The translations under genes and the position numbers were made by a program. From NCBI GenBank assembly GCA_948934525.1, contig CAQZSK010000006.1:1-64000 (forward strand): a stretch of 64,000 nucleotides of DNA, read 5' to 3'. Shown piece by piece: positions 42,724-51,835 of this stretch. The DNA comes from an uncultured Clostridia bacterium. Lineage in GTDB: Bacteria > Bacillota > Clostridia > TANB77 > CAG-508. A model generated the notes under the pieces. That model worked only from the letters and a program-made list of their open reading frames with translations. It was not told the origin of the DNA and searched no databases. Each line of letters begins with the position of its first letter. Position 1 is the stretch's first letter.

Positions 42724-44325
42724 ATGGACACAAAATACATTTTTATTACAGGAGGAGTAGTATCTGGATTAGGAAAAGGAATTACAGCAGCATCACTTGG
42801 AAGATTATTAAAAAATAGAGGATACAAAGTGGCAAATCAAAAATTTGATCCATATTTGAATGTGGACCCAGGAACAATGAGCCCATATGAGCATGGGGAA
42901 GTGTTTGTTACAAACGATGGAGCAGAGACTGATTTAGACTTAGGACATTATGAAAGATTTACAGATGAAAATTTAACAAAATATTCCTCTGTTACAACAG
43001 GTAGAATTTATTCTGAAGTTATTGAAAGAGAAAGAAGAGGAGACTATTTAGGAAAAACTGTACAAGTTATTCCACATATTACAAATGCTATTAAAGAAAA
43101 AGCATATAAATTTGAAAATACAGATGTAGATATTGTTATTACCGAAATTGGAGGGACAGTAGGAGATATTGAAAGCTTACCATTTTTAGAAGCAATTCGC
43201 CAAATAGGATTAGAAAAACCAGAACATGATGTTATCTATATTCATGTAACACTTTTGCCATATATATATGGTTCAAATGAGCTGAAATCAAAACCAACAC
43301 AACATTCAGTAAAAGAATTACAGTCTATTGGAATCAAACCAGATATTTTAGTATGTAGAGCAGAACAAGACATAGATGATTCTATGCGTAACAAATTAGC
43401 TTTATTTTGCAATGTAAAGAAGGAAGATGTTATTCAAAATAAAACAGTTAAGGATTTATATGAAGTACCACTTATGCTAGAAAAAGAAGGACTAGCACAT
43501 AGAGTTTGTGAAAAGCTAGAATTAAATGACAAACCAGACAATAAGAATTGGGAAAATATGATAGAAAATATTAAGAATTTAAAAGACGAGAAAGTTTCTA
43601 TTGCTATTGTTGGTAAATATGTGAAACTAGAAGACTCCTATTTATCAGTTGCAGAAAGTATTAAACATGGAGGATTTGCAAATAGTTGCAAAGTAGAGGT
43701 TGCATTTGTAGACTGTGAAGGAATTACAAAGGAAAATGTAAAAGAGAAATTAGGGCAATATGGTGGAATTATTGTGCCAGGAGGATTTGGAAACAGAGGT
43801 ATTGAAGGAAAGATAGCGACCATACAATATGTTAGAGAAAATAAAGTGCCATTTTTAGGAATTTGTTTGGGAATGCAAATGGCAGTTGTTGAATTTGCAA
43901 GACATGTTTTGGAATATGAAGATGCTAATTCCGAAGAATTTGATGAAACGACTGAGCATCCAGTAATTCATATTATGGAAGACCAAGTACATGTAGCTAA
44001 AAAAGGAGGTACCATGAGGCTTGGGGCATATCCTTGTCATATTCAAAAAGGAAGCCTAGCAGAGAAGGTATATGGCAGCTTAGAAATTTCAGAAAGACAT
44101 AGACACCGTTTTGAGTATAATAATGATTATAGAGAAGTGATGGAACAAAAAGGGCTTATTTGCTCAGGGCTATCACCAGATGGAAGCTTGGTGGAAATTG
44201 TGGAATTAAAAGACCATCCATATTTTATAGCTAGCCAATTCCATCCAGAATTTCAATCAAGACCAGATAGGCCTCAACCATTATTCGTAAATTTAGTTAA
44301 GGCTGCAAAGGCAAGAAAAAGATAA
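42724..44325 (+). CDS. pyrG: CTP synthase
   Basis: It converts UTP to CTP using ATP and glutamine. At 533 residues it has the usual length. The synthetase domain starts with the P-loop-like GGVVSGLGKGITAASLG and has the DPYLNVDPGTMSPYEHGEV motif. The class I glutamine amidotransferase domain (about 290-533) has the nucleophile Cys381 in GICLGMQ and the FHPEFQSRP His/Glu pair near the end. AAAGGAGG precedes the ATG. It is probably regulated by the leader attenuator just upstream. Confidence 0.98.
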   Translation: MDTKYIFITGGVVSGLGKGITAASLGRLLKNRGYKVANQKFDPYLNVDPGTMSPYEHGEVFVTNDGAETDLDLGHYERFTDENLTKYSSVTTGRIYSEVIERERRGDYLGKTVQVIPHITNAIKEKAYKFENTDVDIVITEIGGTVGDIESLPFLEAIRQIGLEKPEHDVIYIHVTLLPYIYGSNELKSKPTQHSVKELQSIGIKPDILVCRAEQDIDDSMRNKLALFCNVKKEDVIQNKTVKDLYEVPLMLEKEGLAHRVCEKLELNDKPDNKNWENMIENIKNLKDEKVSIAIVGKYVKLEDSYLSVAESIKHGGFANSCKVEVAFVDCEGITKENVKEKLGQYGGIIVPGGFGNRGIEGKIATIQYVRENKVPFLGICLGMQMAVVEFARHVLEYEDANSEEFDETTEHPVIHIMEDQVHVAKKGGTMRLGAYPCHIQKGSLAEKVYGSLEISERHRHRFEYNNDYREVMEQKGLICSGLSPDGSLVEIVELKDHPYFIASQFHPEFQSRPDRPQPLFVNLVKAAKARKR

Positions 44326-44359
44326 TTGTGAAAATAATATGAAAAATTAGAATACCCAC

Positions 44360-44386
44360 TTGACATTTTAAATGAATGGGTATAAA
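44360..44386 (+). promoter_or_regulatory. sigma-A promoter of groES-groEL
   Basis: TTGACA is followed by TATAAA after 15 bases (or the overlapping TAAATT after 17), just before the CIRCE-like operator. Confidence 0.65.
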
Positions 44387-44389
44387 TTA

Positions 44390-44416
44390 TTAGCAGTCAA
44401 AATTAATGACTGCTAA
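44390..44416 (+). promoter_or_regulatory. CIRCE-like HrcA operator
   Basis: TTAGCAGTC and GACTGCTAA form a perfect 9-bp inverted repeat with the standard 9-base spacer. The consensus is TTAGCACTC-N9-GAGTGCTAA, so one base per arm differs symmetrically, keeping the dyad. HrcA repression of the chaperonin operon is the known role. Confidence 0.9.
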
Positions 44417-44531
44417 CTTTATAGAAGAAAAAGCTAGCAAAACGTAATATACAAGCATTTTGCTCTTCTAAAATATAGAAATTAGCATATAATGAAGCAG
44501 AGTGTTTCAAGTAAAAAAGGAGGTATTTTTT

Positions 44532-44813
44532 ATGTTAAAACCATTAGGAACCAGAGTTGTAGTAAAAATGGTAGAAGCAGAAGAAACCACCAAAAGTGGT
44601 CTCATCATTACAAGTAAATCAGAAGAAAAATCTCAAATAGCAGAGGTTATTAAAGTTGGATCTGGATTAGAAGAAGATGGAAAAAAAGTTCCAATGCAAG
44701 TAAAAGAAGGAGATAAAGTTGTTCTAAATCAATACGCAGGAACAACTATAAAATATGAGGGCGAAGAATACGTTATTGTAAAAGAAAACGATATTCTTGC
44801 AATAGCAGAATAA
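44532..44813 (+). CDS. groES: co-chaperonin GroES
   Basis: A 93-residue lid of the chaperonin, with LKPLGTRVVVKMVEAEETT, the mobile loop region around SGLIITSKSEEKSQ and the end EEYVIVKENDILAIAE. The ATG at 44532 has AAGGAGGT upstream; a frame start 10 codons before has none. It is the first gene of the CIRCE-controlled operon. Confidence 0.98.
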   Translation: MLKPLGTRVVVKMVEAEETTKSGLIITSKSEEKSQIAEVIKVGSGLEEDGKKVPMQVKEGDKVVLNQYAGTTIKYEGEEYVIVKENDILAIAE

Positions 44814-44974
44814 GGAGGAAAAAGTATGGCAAAAGAGATTAAGTTAGCTGTGTGAAGTGAAACGAGCTACAGATGACTTATGCAATTGAGTGGAAGCGAA
44901 ATTGTAATCTTTAGAAAAAAGCCAGAAGAAGTATAGAAATTTGAAGGAGGAAAAAGTATGGCAAAAGAGATTAA
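44812..44974 (+). repeat. 31-bp direct duplication of the groEL translation start
   Basis: The ribosome site and first codons of groEL (AAGGAGGAAAAAGTATGGCA and the following 11 bases) occur twice, at 44812-44842 and 44944-44974, 132 bases apart. The first copy overlaps the groES stop codon. Between them is about 101 bases with two short hairpin-capable parts (AGCT/AGCT and CAATT/AATTG). Confidence 0.9.
44826..44855 (+). CDS. nine-codon leader peptide made from the aborted groEL start
   Basis: ATG to TGA reads MAKEIKLAV. The first six residues equal those of GroEL and the ribosome site is full strength, so it is probably translated. It may be a by-product of the duplication or a leader peptide that tunes groEL expression. 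No function is known. Confidence 0.4.
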   Translation: MAKEIKLAV

Positions 44975-46589
44975 ATTTGGGGAAGATGCAAGAAAAAGCC
45001 TATTAAATGGTGTTAATAAATTAGCAGATACTGTAAAAGTAACATTAGGACCAAAAGGAAGAAATGTTGTATTAGATAAAAAGTTTGGTGCACCACTTAT
45101 TACAAATGATGGTGTTACCATTGCAAAAGAAATAGAATTAGATGACCCATATGAAAACATGGGAGCACAAATAGTAAAAGAGGTTTCTATTAAAACCAAT
45201 GATATAGCAGGAGATGGTACTACAACAGCTATGGTATTAGCACAAAATATGATTCGTGAAGGTGTAAAAAATGTAGCAGCTGGTGGTGATCCAATGGCAA
45301 TCAAAAGAGGTATGGACAAAACAGTACAAGAAGCTATAAGTGCTTTAAAAGAAAGTAGTGTTCAAATCAATGGAAAGGAAGACATTGCAAGAGTTGCAAG
45401 TATTTCTGCTAATAATGACGAAGTAGGAGAACTTATTTCAGAAGCAATGGAAAAAGTTTCTAAAGATGGAGTTATTACAATTGAAGAATCTAAGACATCT
45501 CAAACAGAATTAAATGTAGTAGAAGGAATGCAATTTAATAAAGGTTATGTTTCTCCATATATGGTTACAGATACAGAAAAAATGGAAGCAATTGTAGATA
45601 ATCCATATATCTTAATTACAGACAAAAAGATTAGCAATATTCAAGAAATTTTACCTTTATTAGAAGGTTTAATGCAACAATCTGGAAAATTAGTTATCAT
45701 TTGTGATGACATTGAGGGAGAAGCATTATCTACTCTAATTCTAAACAAATTAAGAGGTGTTATTAATGTAGTAGCAGTAAAAGCTCCTGGATATGGAGAT
45801 AAGAGAAAACAAATGCTAGAAGATATTAGCATTTTAACAGGTGGAGAGGTTATCACAGCTGATTTGGGATTAGAATTAAAAGATACAACTATCGAACAAT
45901 TAGGTAGAGCAAGACAAATTAAAGTACAAAAAGAAAATACTATTATTGTAGATGGTATGGGAGATAAAGAGCAAATAGATAATAGAGTTGCACAATTAAA
46001 AGCACAAATTGCAGAAGAAAAAAGTTCATTTGAAAAAGAAAATTTACAAGAACGTCTAGCAAAGATTGCTGGAGGTGTAGCTGTAATTGGTGTTGGAGCT
46101 GCAACAGAAGTAGAAATGAAAGATAGAAAATTAAGAATAGAGGACGCTTTATCTGCAACAAAAGCGGCAGTTGAAGAAGGAATTGTACCAGGTGGTGGAA
46201 CAGCATATATTGACATTATTCCTAAAGTAGAAAAGGTAGTAGAAACATTAGAAGGAGACGAGAAAATAGGTGGAAGAATTATCCTAAGAGCATTAGAAGA
46301 ACCAGTAAGACAAATTGCAGTAAATGCTGGATTAGAACCATCTGTTATCTTAGAGAAAGTAAAGAATAGTCCAAATGGTGTTGGATTTGATGCTGCAACA
46401 GAGCAATATGTAGATATGAAGAAAACAGGAATTGTAGATCCAACTAAAGTTTCAAGAAGTGCTATTCAAAATGCAGTATCAATTGCATCTATGATTTTAA
46501 CTACAGAAAGTATAGTGACAGATAAAAAAGAGCCAGAAAGTTGTAAATGTGGACATAATGACCACGAAGATATGAATGGAATGTATTAA
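44958..46589 (+). CDS. groEL: chaperonin GroEL
   Basis: The 60-kDa chaperonin folds proteins in the cytosol with GroES. It is 543 residues with MAKEIKFGEDARKSLLNGVN, the ATP site GDGTTTAMVLA and VGAATEVEMKDRK. The end differs from the usual GGM-repeat tail: it reads EPESCKCGHNDHEDMNGMY, with two Cys and two His, which might bind metal. The ATG follows the second copy of the duplicated ribosome site. Confidence 0.98.
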   Translation: MAKEIKFGEDARKSLLNGVNKLADTVKVTLGPKGRNVVLDKKFGAPLITNDGVTIAKEIELDDPYENMGAQIVKEVSIKTNDIAGDGTTTAMVLAQNMIREGVKNVAAGGDPMAIKRGMDKTVQEAISALKESSVQINGKEDIARVASISANNDEVGELISEAMEKVSKDGVITIEESKTSQTELNVVEGMQFNKGYVSPYMVTDTEKMEAIVDNPYILITDKKISNIQEILPLLEGLMQQSGKLVIICDDIEGEALSTLILNKLRGVINVVAVKAPGYGDKRKQMLEDISILTGGEVITADLGLELKDTTIEQLGRARQIKVQKENTIIVDGMGDKEQIDNRVAQLKAQIAEEKSSFEKENLQERLAKIAGGVAVIGVGAATEVEMKDRKLRIEDALSATKAAVEEGIVPGGGTAYIDIIPKVEKVVETLEGDEKIGGRIILRALEEPVRQIAVNAGLEPSVILEKVKNSPNGVGFDAATEQYVDMKKTGIVDPTKVSRSAIQNAVSIASMILTTESIVTDKKEPESCKCGHNDHEDMNGMY

Positions 46590-46594
46590 AATAA

Positions 46595-46650
46595 GTGTCA
46601 GGTTGGGGACGTTCCTTTTCCTGACACTTTTGTCATGTTAGGGACATACT
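46595..46650. repeat. dispersed palindromic element, copy 6 (TGTCAG type)
   Basis: TGTCAGGTTGGGGACGTTCC with closing CTGACA, and then a TGTCATGTTAGGGACATAC part like the centre of copy 1. It is a partial copy lying just after groEL. Confidence 0.8.
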
Positions 46651-46721
46651 TTAAATTGTTGCTTTACTTTTAACACTTATCAAGCTATAATAGAGAAAAA
46701 ACTAAGAAAAGGAATTAGAAG

Positions 46722-48026
46722 ATGAAACAAAAAACAGTAGCATTTTGTACTTTGGGGTGTAAGGTAAATCAGTATGAAACCAATGCCATGATGCAAAGTT
46801 TTATGCAAAATGGGTATGAAATAGTAGCATTTGATGAAAAAGCAGATATTTATGTGGTAAATACTTGTACGGTAACAAATATGGCAGATAAAAAATCAAG
46901 GCAAATGCTAAGAAGAGTTAAAGAAATTAATCCAAACTCTATTTTAGTGGCAGTGGGATGTTATGTACAAGTATCAAAAGAAAAGTTGAAAGAAATACCT
47001 GAAATCGATTTGATTTTAGGAGTAAATGAAAAAAGTAAAATTATAGAATATGTAGAACGACTAAGTATAGCTGAACAAAATTTGTCGGTACAAGTTTCAG
47101 ATATAGAAAGACAAGGAGAGTTTACAGAATTTGGAGTAGTTACATATACTGAAAAAACAAGAGCAGTGATAAAAGTGCAAGATGGATGCAATCAATTTTG
47201 CTCTTATTGTATTATTCCTTATGCTAGAGGTCGTATTAGAAGCAGAAAACCAGAATGGGTAATAGAAGAAATAACAAAAATTGCTCAAAAAGGAATTAAA
47301 GAAGTTGTTTTAACAGGAATTCACTTAACATCCTATGGGAAAGATTTTAAACCTAAGGAATTTTATTTAATAGATTTACTAGAAGAAATACAAAAAATAG
47401 AAGGAATTGAAAGAATTCGTTTAGGTTCCTTAGAACCAACTTTAATCACAGAAGAATTTGTAAAAAGATTAGCTAAGCTTTCTAAAGTATGTGCTCAATT
47501 TCATTTGTCTTTACAAAGTGGATGTAATGCAACATTAAAAAGAATGAATAGAAAATATACTATAGAAGAGTTTGAAAGAGGGGTAGAACTTTTAAGAAAA
47601 GTTTATCCTGAAGTGCACTTGACAACAGATGTTATAGTAGGATTTCCACAGGAAACGGAGGAAGAGTTTCAAAAAACATATGAGTTTTTGAAAAAGATTA
47701 GATTTTATAAAATGCATATTTTTAAGTATTCACCAAGAAATGGTACAGTAGCAGCTAAAATGCCAAATCAAATTGATGGGAATATCAAGGAAGAAAGAAG
47801 TAACCAGTTGATGGAGCTTTCTAATAAAAATGAAGAAGAATATCAAAAACAATACATAGGAAAGCAAGTAGAAGTTTTACTAGAAGATAGAGAGGGAGAA
47901 TATATTAAAGGGCACACTACTAATTACATGGTAGTAAAAGTAAAAACTGAGAAAGAATTAGAAAATACAGTTCAGAGAATGACAATCACGGATACAGAAA
48001 ATTTAGAGCTAATTGGAGAGCTTTAA
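46722..48026 (+). CDS. mtaB: tRNA t6A37 methylthiotransferase MtaB
   Basis: This radical SAM enzyme adds a methylthio group to t6A37 in tRNAs reading ANN codons. At 434 residues it has the usual three-domain layout: the N-terminal UPF0004 domain starts TVAFCTLGCKVNQYETNAM with its three conserved Cys, the radical SAM motif is CNQFCSYCIIPYARGR, and a C-terminal TRAM domain follows. It acts downstream of the t6A pathway that includes the Sua5 protein of this window. AAGGAATTAGAAG precedes the ATG. Confidence 0.97.
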   Translation: MKQKTVAFCTLGCKVNQYETNAMMQSFMQNGYEIVAFDEKADIYVVNTCTVTNMADKKSRQMLRRVKEINPNSILVAVGCYVQVSKEKLKEIPEIDLILGVNEKSKIIEYVERLSIAEQNLSVQVSDIERQGEFTEFGVVTYTEKTRAVIKVQDGCNQFCSYCIIPYARGRIRSRKPEWVIEEITKIAQKGIKEVVLTGIHLTSYGKDFKPKEFYLIDLLEEIQKIEGIERIRLGSLEPTLITEEFVKRLAKLSKVCAQFHLSLQSGCNATLKRMNRKYTIEEFERGVELLRKVYPEVHLTTDVIVGFPQETEEEFQKTYEFLKKIRFYKMHIFKYSPRNGTVAAKMPNQIDGNIKEERSNQLMELSNKNEEEYQKQYIGKQVEVLLEDREGEYIKGHTTNYMVVKVKTEKELENTVQRMTITDTENLELIGEL

Positions 48027-48068
48027 TTAAAAATAAGAAATAGAAGAAATTAAAATGATGATGTTATT

Positions 48069-49865
48069 TTGTTAGTAGTAGTTGTAACCATTGTAGTGCT
48101 TTTGATATTAGCAGGAATAACAATTACTTATGTAATAGGAGATAATGGTATATTCAAGCGAGCTGCAGAGGTAAATGAAAAAGCAGATATAGCAAAGTGG
48201 CAAGAAAGATTAGAAACAGCAAAAATGCTAGTTATAATAGAAGAATTAGGAAAGTTTAATCCAGATAAGTATTTTAAATATATAGAGGAATTAGAAATTA
48301 TCGAAGACAAAGAAACAGATATAGTAGATAACGGAAATAGAACATATGATGTAACAACAAAATCAGGGTATATATTTGAAATAGAATTAATACCAAATAA
48401 GGAAGAGCCAAGAGATGCAAAAATAGAATATATAGGACAAGCTGGAAAAATAGCACCAATTATAAAGAAAATAGAAGTAAGTGCAACTTCAACAAGTATA
48501 ACAGCAAAAGCGATAGTTATAAAACTTGGGAATGGAACCATAGAATATTATTACAAACAGAAAACAGAAAATGATAGTGCGTATAAGCAGATAACAAATG
48601 TCAATGAACAAACAGGTGCAACACAAGAAACAGGGATTACAGGAGGAACAGAATACATTATAAAAGTAGTAGCAAAAAATGAAGCGGGAGAAGTAGAAAA
48701 GACAGCAGAAATAACAGCAACAAAAGTATTTGTAGAAAGTATTACACTAAATAAAACCGCAGAAATAGTTACAATAGGAAAAACAGAAACATTAATAGCA
48801 ACAGTAAAACCAGACAATAGTACAAATAAAAGTGTAATTTGGACAAGTAGTAATCCAGATATAGCAACAGTAAGCAATACAGGAGAGATTAAAGCAAAAT
48901 CAGTAGGAAATATAACAATAACAGTAACTACAACAGATGGTAGTAATAAAACAGCAATGTGTAATGTAACAGTAAAATCAGAGTTAGAATCAATAGTAGG
49001 AGAAATTCAAACAAGTAATAGAATAGTAACAGATAATTATGGAAATAAGGTAACTATACCAGCAGGATTTAAGGTAGTAGCGAATGGAGGAACAGAAGAT
49101 ACTTCAAAAGTAGATTATACTTATTCTGGAGATGGAAGTCCATGTGTCCAAGATGGAATAGTAATAGAAGATGGAGCAAGGAATCAATTTGTATGGATAC
49201 CAGTAGGAAATATAAAGAATAAAGACAATACAATTGCGACAATAACGCTTGGAAGATATACATTTGATTCAACAAATGGAACCCAAAAATTAGAACAAAA
49301 TGCAGATAACTATATGGATGTTGTAACAATAGGAAGCTATTATGAAGAATCAGGAGCAAATGTAAAGGAGTTTATTAGTAAAACAAAAGAAAATGGGGGA
49401 TATTATTTCGCAAGATATGAAGCAAGTCAAGGAAGCAATAATCAAATAAAATCACAGGCTAATTTAGCTGCATGGACTGATATTACCAAGACAAATGCTG
49501 TAAAGGCGGCGAGAGAAATGTATAACAGTAGTTGTGTAGAAAGTGATTTGATGAATAGTTATAGTTGGGATACAGCAATTGCATTTATTCAAAAATATTC
49601 TATGAATACAAGAACAGCACAGAATAAAATATGTAATATTCATTTTAGGAGTTCTGTTTCTTATGAGTGGAATACAGAGTTTTCTACTTACTCATTTAGC
49701 ACTATTAGTGGTTCACATAATCTTGATTGTGTTCTTAGGACCCCAAATTTTAATAGTAGCAATGTTTGGTCAAATCGATATAGCGTTACATCAGAAGGTT
49801 ATTGTAATTCAGGTACTATTGCTCTAAATACAGTTTCATTCCGTCTACTTTGCTATCTAAAATAG
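48069..49865 (+). CDS. pilin-like, FN3/Ig-like and FGE-like surface protein, 5' end doubtful
   Basis: A 598-residue frame that opens with the pilin-like helix VVVVTIVVLLILAGITIT. It then has a helical part, a fibronectin-III-like domain (about 135-220), a Big_2 domain (about 222-303, WTSSNPDIATVSNTGEIKAK), and an FGE-like C-terminal domain (about 345-598) with NQFVWIPVG, GGYYFARYEASQG, SYSWDTAIAFIQKYS and the end SFRLLCYLK. The TTG at 48069 is the only start-like codon before the helix and has no ribosome site; the ATG triplet at 48055-48063 is in another frame. This copy is the most diverged in the tail (CNIHFRSSVSYEW against CNIYDMASNCYEW in its paralogue). Confidence 0.8.
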   Translation: MLVVVVTIVVLLILAGITITYVIGDNGIFKRAAEVNEKADIAKWQERLETAKMLVIIEELGKFNPDKYFKYIEELEIIEDKETDIVDNGNRTYDVTTKSGYIFEIELIPNKEEPRDAKIEYIGQAGKIAPIIKKIEVSATSTSITAKAIVIKLGNGTIEYYYKQKTENDSAYKQITNVNEQTGATQETGITGGTEYIIKVVAKNEAGEVEKTAEITATKVFVESITLNKTAEIVTIGKTETLIATVKPDNSTNKSVIWTSSNPDIATVSNTGEIKAKSVGNITITVTTTDGSNKTAMCNVTVKSELESIVGEIQTSNRIVTDNYGNKVTIPAGFKVVANGGTEDTSKVDYTYSGDGSPCVQDGIVIEDGARNQFVWIPVGNIKNKDNTIATITLGRYTFDSTNGTQKLEQNADNYMDVVTIGSYYEESGANVKEFISKTKENGGYYFARYEASQGSNNQIKSQANLAAWTDITKTNAVKAAREMYNSSCVESDLMNSYSWDTAIAFIQKYSMNTRTAQNKICNIHFRSSVSYEWNTEFSTYSFSTISGSHNLDCVLRTPNFNSSNVWSNRYSVTSEGYCNSGTIALNTVSFRLLCYLK

Positions 49866-49931
49866 GAATAAGCTATTAAATGCTAAATATACAAAGATGG
49901 TAACTTTATAAGGGAATAAAATAATTTTTAT

Positions 49932-49993
49932 AAAAATGTCAGATGAAGAATAGATACTAGTTGAATTAGTTTTTATTAATCTGACATTTTTAA
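49932..49993 (+). terminator. terminator of the third FGE-like gene
   Basis: AAAAATGTCAGAT and ATCTGACATTTTT form a perfect 13-bp stem, with ACTAGTTGAATTAGT able to pair inside the loop. The rest of the gap to alaS shows nothing beyond AT-rich promoter-like sequence; no T-box was seen. Confidence 0.85.
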
Positions 49994-50077
49994 TTTTTAT
50001 CTATTATGTATATTGATTTATATACATTCCTATTATATAATCTTAAAAGTATAATGAAATAAAAGAGAGGAAATAAA

Positions 50078-51835
50078 ATGAAAGCAATAGAAATACGAAA
50101 CAAATATTTAAACTTTTTTCAAGCACATGGACATAAAGTTATTCCAAGCGCTCCATTAATTCCAGAAAATGATCCATCAGTATTATTTACTACAGCTGGA
50201 ATGCAACCATTAGTACCATATCTATTGGGAGAAAAACACCCAGAAGGAACAAGAATAACAGATTATCAAAAATGTGTTAGAACAAATGACATAGATGAAG
50301 TAGGAGATAATCGTCATCTAACTTATTTCGAAATGCTTGGAAATTGGTCATTAGGAGATTATTTTAAAGAAGAAGCAATTGAAATGTCTTATGAATTTTT
50401 AACCAAAGAATTGAGAATTGACCCAAGCAAATTATCTGTTACTTGTTTTGCAGGGGATGGAGATGCGCCAAGAGATATGGTAGCAGCTGAGGCTTGGAAA
50501 AAAGCAGGAATTCCAGAAGATAGAATTTATTTTTATGGAAAAGACAATAACTGGTGGATTGCAGGAGAAGAAGGGCCTTGCGGACCAGATACAGAAATGT
50601 TTTTAGATACAGGAAAGCCAGCTTGTTCACCTAATTGTGGGCCAGATTGCGATTGTGGTAAATATGTTGAAATTTGGAATAATGTATTTATGGAATATTA
50701 TAAGTCAAAAGATGGTTCTATTTCTAAATTGAAACAACAAAACGTGGATACAGGACTAGGATTAGAAAGAATGGCAATGCTATTACAAGGAAAAGAAACT
50801 CCTTTTGATATCGAACTATTTGTACCAGTTATGGAAAAACTAAAAGAACTAGCAAAAGTAGATGATATAGAAAGTAGAAGAATTGTAACAGAACATTTAC
50901 GTTCTAGTATGATGATAACAGCAGATGGTGGAAGACCTAGCAATATTGATAGAGGATATGTTTTAAGAAGACTCATTAGAAGAATGACAAGACATTTAAA
51001 TAAACTACAAATTGATTTGAACGAATTATCAAATTTAATTGACTTATATGTAGAAACATTAAAAGAACTCTATCCTGAATTGGTAGAAAAGAAAGAAATA
51101 ATTAAAGAAGTAATTGTAACAGAAAAAGACAAATTTGTTAAAACTTTAGCAAATGGAGAAAGAGAATTTAATAAGGTTGTAGAAAAGGCTAAAAGAGAGA
51201 ATAAAACAATAATTGATGGGTACACTATATTTAAATTATATGAAACTTATGGTTTCCCACCAGAAGTAACTTCTGATTTAGCAAAAGAGCAAGGTTTTGA
51301 AATAGAAATGGTAGAATTTGATAAGTTATTTAAAGAACATCAAGAAAAATCAAGATTAGGTAGTGAACAAAAATTTAAGGGTGGACTAGCAGAGCAGAAT
51401 GAACAAACTACTAAATATCATACTGCAACGCACCTTTTAAATGCGGCATTAAAGGAAGTTATCAGCAAAGATATTCATCAAAAAGGTTCTAACATTACAA
51501 CAGAAAGAATGAGATTTGACTTTAGTTGTGATCACAAATTGACAGATGAAGAAAAACAAAAAGTAGAAGATTTAGTAAATGAATGGATTAAACAAGATTT
51601 ACCTGTTACCATTCAAACAATGAAAAAAGAAGATGCAGTACAATCAGGAGCAGAGTGTATGTTCATTGAAAAATATCCTGATGAAGTTACTGTTTATACA
51701 ATAGGAACTGTATCAAAAGAAATTTGTGGTGGTCCTCATGTAACACATACAGGAGAACTTGGACATTTTTCAATCAAGAAAGAAGAAGCAAGCTCAGCAG
51801 GGGTAAGAAGAATTAAAGCGGTTTTGTCAGACTAG
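50078..51835 (+). CDS. alaS: alanyl-tRNA synthetase, compact form lacking the C-Ala domain
   Basis: It charges tRNA-Ala. The class II catalytic domain starts MKAIEIRNKYLNFFQAHGHKVI-like and has FTTAGMQPLVPYLLG and DTGLGLERM; the tRNA-recognition region follows, and the editing domain has HTATHLLNAAL and CGGPHVTHTG, supplying the zinc-binding HxxxH and CxxxH. It is 585 residues, about 290 short of the usual bacterial length: the linker and C-Ala domain are absent. The last codons TTG TCA GAC TAG fall inside a dispersed palindromic element. Short AlaRS forms exist in some lineages, so this may be normal, but insertion-driven shortening is possible. Confidence 0.95.
   Translation: MKAIEIRNKYLNFFQAHGHKVIPSAPLIPENDPSVLFTTAGMQPLVPYLLGEKHPEGTRITDYQKCVRTNDIDEVGDNRHLTYFEMLGNWSLGDYFKEEAIEMSYEFLTKELRIDPSKLSVTCFAGDGDAPRDMVAAEAWKKAGIPEDRIYFYGKDNNWWIAGEEGPCGPDTEMFLDTGKPACSPNCGPDCDCGKYVEIWNNVFMEYYKSKDGSISKLKQQNVDTGLGLERMAMLLQGKETPFDIELFVPVMEKLKELAKVDDIESRRIVTEHLRSSMMITADGGRPSNIDRGYVLRRLIRRMTRHLNKLQIDLNELSNLIDLYVETLKELYPELVEKKEIIKEVIVTEKDKFVKTLANGEREFNKVVEKAKRENKTIIDGYTIFKLYETYGFPPEVTSDLAKEQGFEIEMVEFDKLFKEHQEKSRLGSEQKFKGGLAEQNEQTTKYHTATHLLNAALKEVISKDIHQKGSNITTERMRFDFSCDHKLTDEEKQKVEDLVNEWIKQDLPVTIQTMKKEDAVQSGAECMFIEKYPDEVTVYTIGTVSKEICGGPHVTHTGELGHFSIKKEEASSAGVRRIKAVLSD

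Noticed and set aside
45641..46216. Long minus-strand frame opposite groEL
   Set aside because: It is a shadow of groEL codon use, with no ribosome site or family features; the same applies to other long antisense frames over veg-type, pyrG, mtaB and ftsK genes.
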